From Streptomyces sp. TRM68367 (GTDB lineage: Bacteria; Actinomycetota; Actinomycetes; Streptomycetales; Streptomycetaceae), in assembly GCF_014495685.1 (NCBI RefSeq), contig NZ_JACTVI010000049.1, forward strand, positions 1,635-62,582: a stretch of DNA of 60,948 nucleotides. The letters are read 5' to 3'. The translations under genes were made by a program, and so were the position numbers. Positions 60,182 to 60,948 of this stretch are shown in pieces. The notes below the pieces were generated by a model. The model saw nothing but the letters and a program-made list of their open reading frames with translations. It ran no database searches and was not told the origin of the DNA. Each line of letters starts with the position of its first letter. The stretch's first letter is position 1.

Positions 60182-60786
60182 TCAGCTCCCGGAGGAAGGG
60201 CGCGGCGCGGGTACGGGTACGGGGTCGGCGCCGCCGCCGTGGGATGGCGACAGCAGCGAACCGGAGCGGGTGCTGACCCGCTTGAGCAGCACGTATCCGA
60301 TCGCGACCAGGACGACGAAGGGAAGCCAGGCCAGAGCGTACGCCACGCCGTAGGCGCGCAGGTCGAGGATGGAGCGGTACTCGTCCACGTTGGTGGCGTT
60401 GGGCGCCGAAGAACGCCAGCAGCAGCGTCGGCGGCAACGCGATCAGCGTGGCGGCGGCGACCAGGCCGGAGACGGTGCGGTCGCGGCGGTCGTCGCGCTC
60501 GGCGAGTTCGGCGTCCAGGGTGGCGGAGCGGGCGTTGATGACGGAGGTCAGGCGCTCGACCATGCGGGCCGAGTTGTCGAGGCTGTCGCGGATGCCGAGG
60601 GTGTCGCGCAGCGAGGACTGGAAGCCCTCGATGACCATCTCGGGGATCAGCAGGCTGTCGACGTAGGCCTCGATAGCCGCCGTCGGTACGCACCCGGCCG
60701 GCCAGGCTGCACAGCAGCAGGATGCGGGTCTTGACGCGGGTGGCGGAGTCGAGCACCGCCGCGCTGCTGGACGTTCCCGGCAACAT
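60182..60786 (-). pseudogene. CorA-like membrane protein gene with two frameshifts
   Basis: Three frames must be joined to recover the protein. The first reads VKTRILLLCSLAGRVRT. The second, after about 60685, gives AAIEAYVDSLLIPEMVIEGF and DSLDNSARMVERLTSVINAR, followed by LIALPPTLLLAFFG. After an extra base in the GGG run at 60401-60403, the last helix (YALAWLPFVVLVAIGYVLLK) follows, with stop 60182-60184. The coiled coil plus two C-terminal helices fit the CorA metal-transporter family, though the GMN signature is not visible. It is shorter than normal at the N-terminus. Sequencing errors could explain the frameshifts. Confidence 0.6.
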
Positions 60787-60854
60787 CACGAACCTTTCCG
60801 GCACTGGGGCGAAGGGCGTCGTCTTGATACCCCGCGCGGGGACCGCTCGATACG

Positions 60855-60873
60855 TCGAACGGCGACCGTTCGA
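60855..60873. other. 19-bp palindrome near the right edge
   Basis: TCGAACGG (60855-60862) and CCGTTCGA (60866-60873) form a perfect inverted repeat with a CGA spacer, 69-87 nt upstream of the CorA-like start. It has the shape of an operator or small hairpin; no regulator can be named. Confidence 0.35.
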
Positions 60874-60948
60874 TGCGCCGCGTGGCGCGCTGCCCCCGGT
60901 CCGTGAACCGCCGGCGCGCAGGCCGCCCCCACGGGACGGCCTGCGCGC

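Overview
The window is very GC-rich, has dense same-strand operons, GTG/TTG starts and a full set of secreted plant-polymer enzymes. It comes from a Streptomyces chromosome, most likely a chromosome arm. From memory, the gene order (sucCD copy, fabH paralogue, sugar ABC set, then the GH74/GH48/GH6 cluster) runs parallel to part of the right arm of S. coelicolor (the SCO65xx genes, read backwards). No database could be searched here.

1-2.0 kb is a mobile-element scar: a frameshifted IS256-type transposase running off the left edge, a complete SAM methyltransferase, a truncated DinB/DUF664 gene joined to the 3' end of a serine recombinase, and a tRNA-Leu(GAG) whose 3' end the recombinase frame reads into. 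2.2-5.2 kb holds a DUF2254 membrane protein and an aldehyde dehydrogenase.

5.4-15.6 kb and 24.8-34.8 kb together look like an oxalate/formate catabolic region. It has a clear formyl-CoA:oxalate CoA-transferase (frc), a ThDP decarboxylase/lyase, a second succinyl-CoA-synthetase-type pair (sucCD), an NDP-forming acyl-CoA synthetase, three OFA-family transporters (one with an overlapping 44-aa small subunit), a FadR-type GntR regulator, a stand-alone KAS III, and a formate dehydrogenase whose catalytic chain is split over two genes in inverted order, followed by fdhD. Three promoters share a GTAGAC-centred motif, which suggests that the GntR protein controls the decarboxylation and formate-oxidation halves together. 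The proposed flow is oxalate -> oxalyl-CoA -> formyl-CoA + CO2 -> formate -> CO2 + NADH.

15.8-24.0 kb lies between these halves: a sugar ABC importer (binding protein, permease, double ATPase) with a ROK repressor, two sugar-type enzymes (Gfo/Idh/MocA oxidoreductase, TIM-barrel isomerase) and a ThuA lipoprotein, followed by a hotdog thioesterase.

34.9-42.6 kb is mixed: a LamG remnant, a DUF4185-like protein, a BASS transporter with a divergent LysR regulator, a fatty-acyl-CoA ligase, an aldo/keto reductase, and a GH75 chitosanase with a CsnR-like operator at its promoter. 43.7-53.6 kb is a polysaccharide-degradation island: GH6 and GH48 cellulases diverging from a promoter region with two CebR-type boxes, a GH74 xyloglucanase, and a PL11 rhamnogalacturonan lyase.

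53.7-60.9 kb holds a long inverted-repeat element, a methyltransferase with a pterin dehydratase, broken regulator and membrane-protein genes, an XRE/DUF5753 regulator, an orphan NarJ-like chaperone, a second dnaK preceded by a tandem CTTGAG/TTGACA repeat, a GDPD phosphodiesterase and a frameshifted CorA-like gene. Several breaks are single-base indels, so sequencing error needs to be excluded before calling decay.
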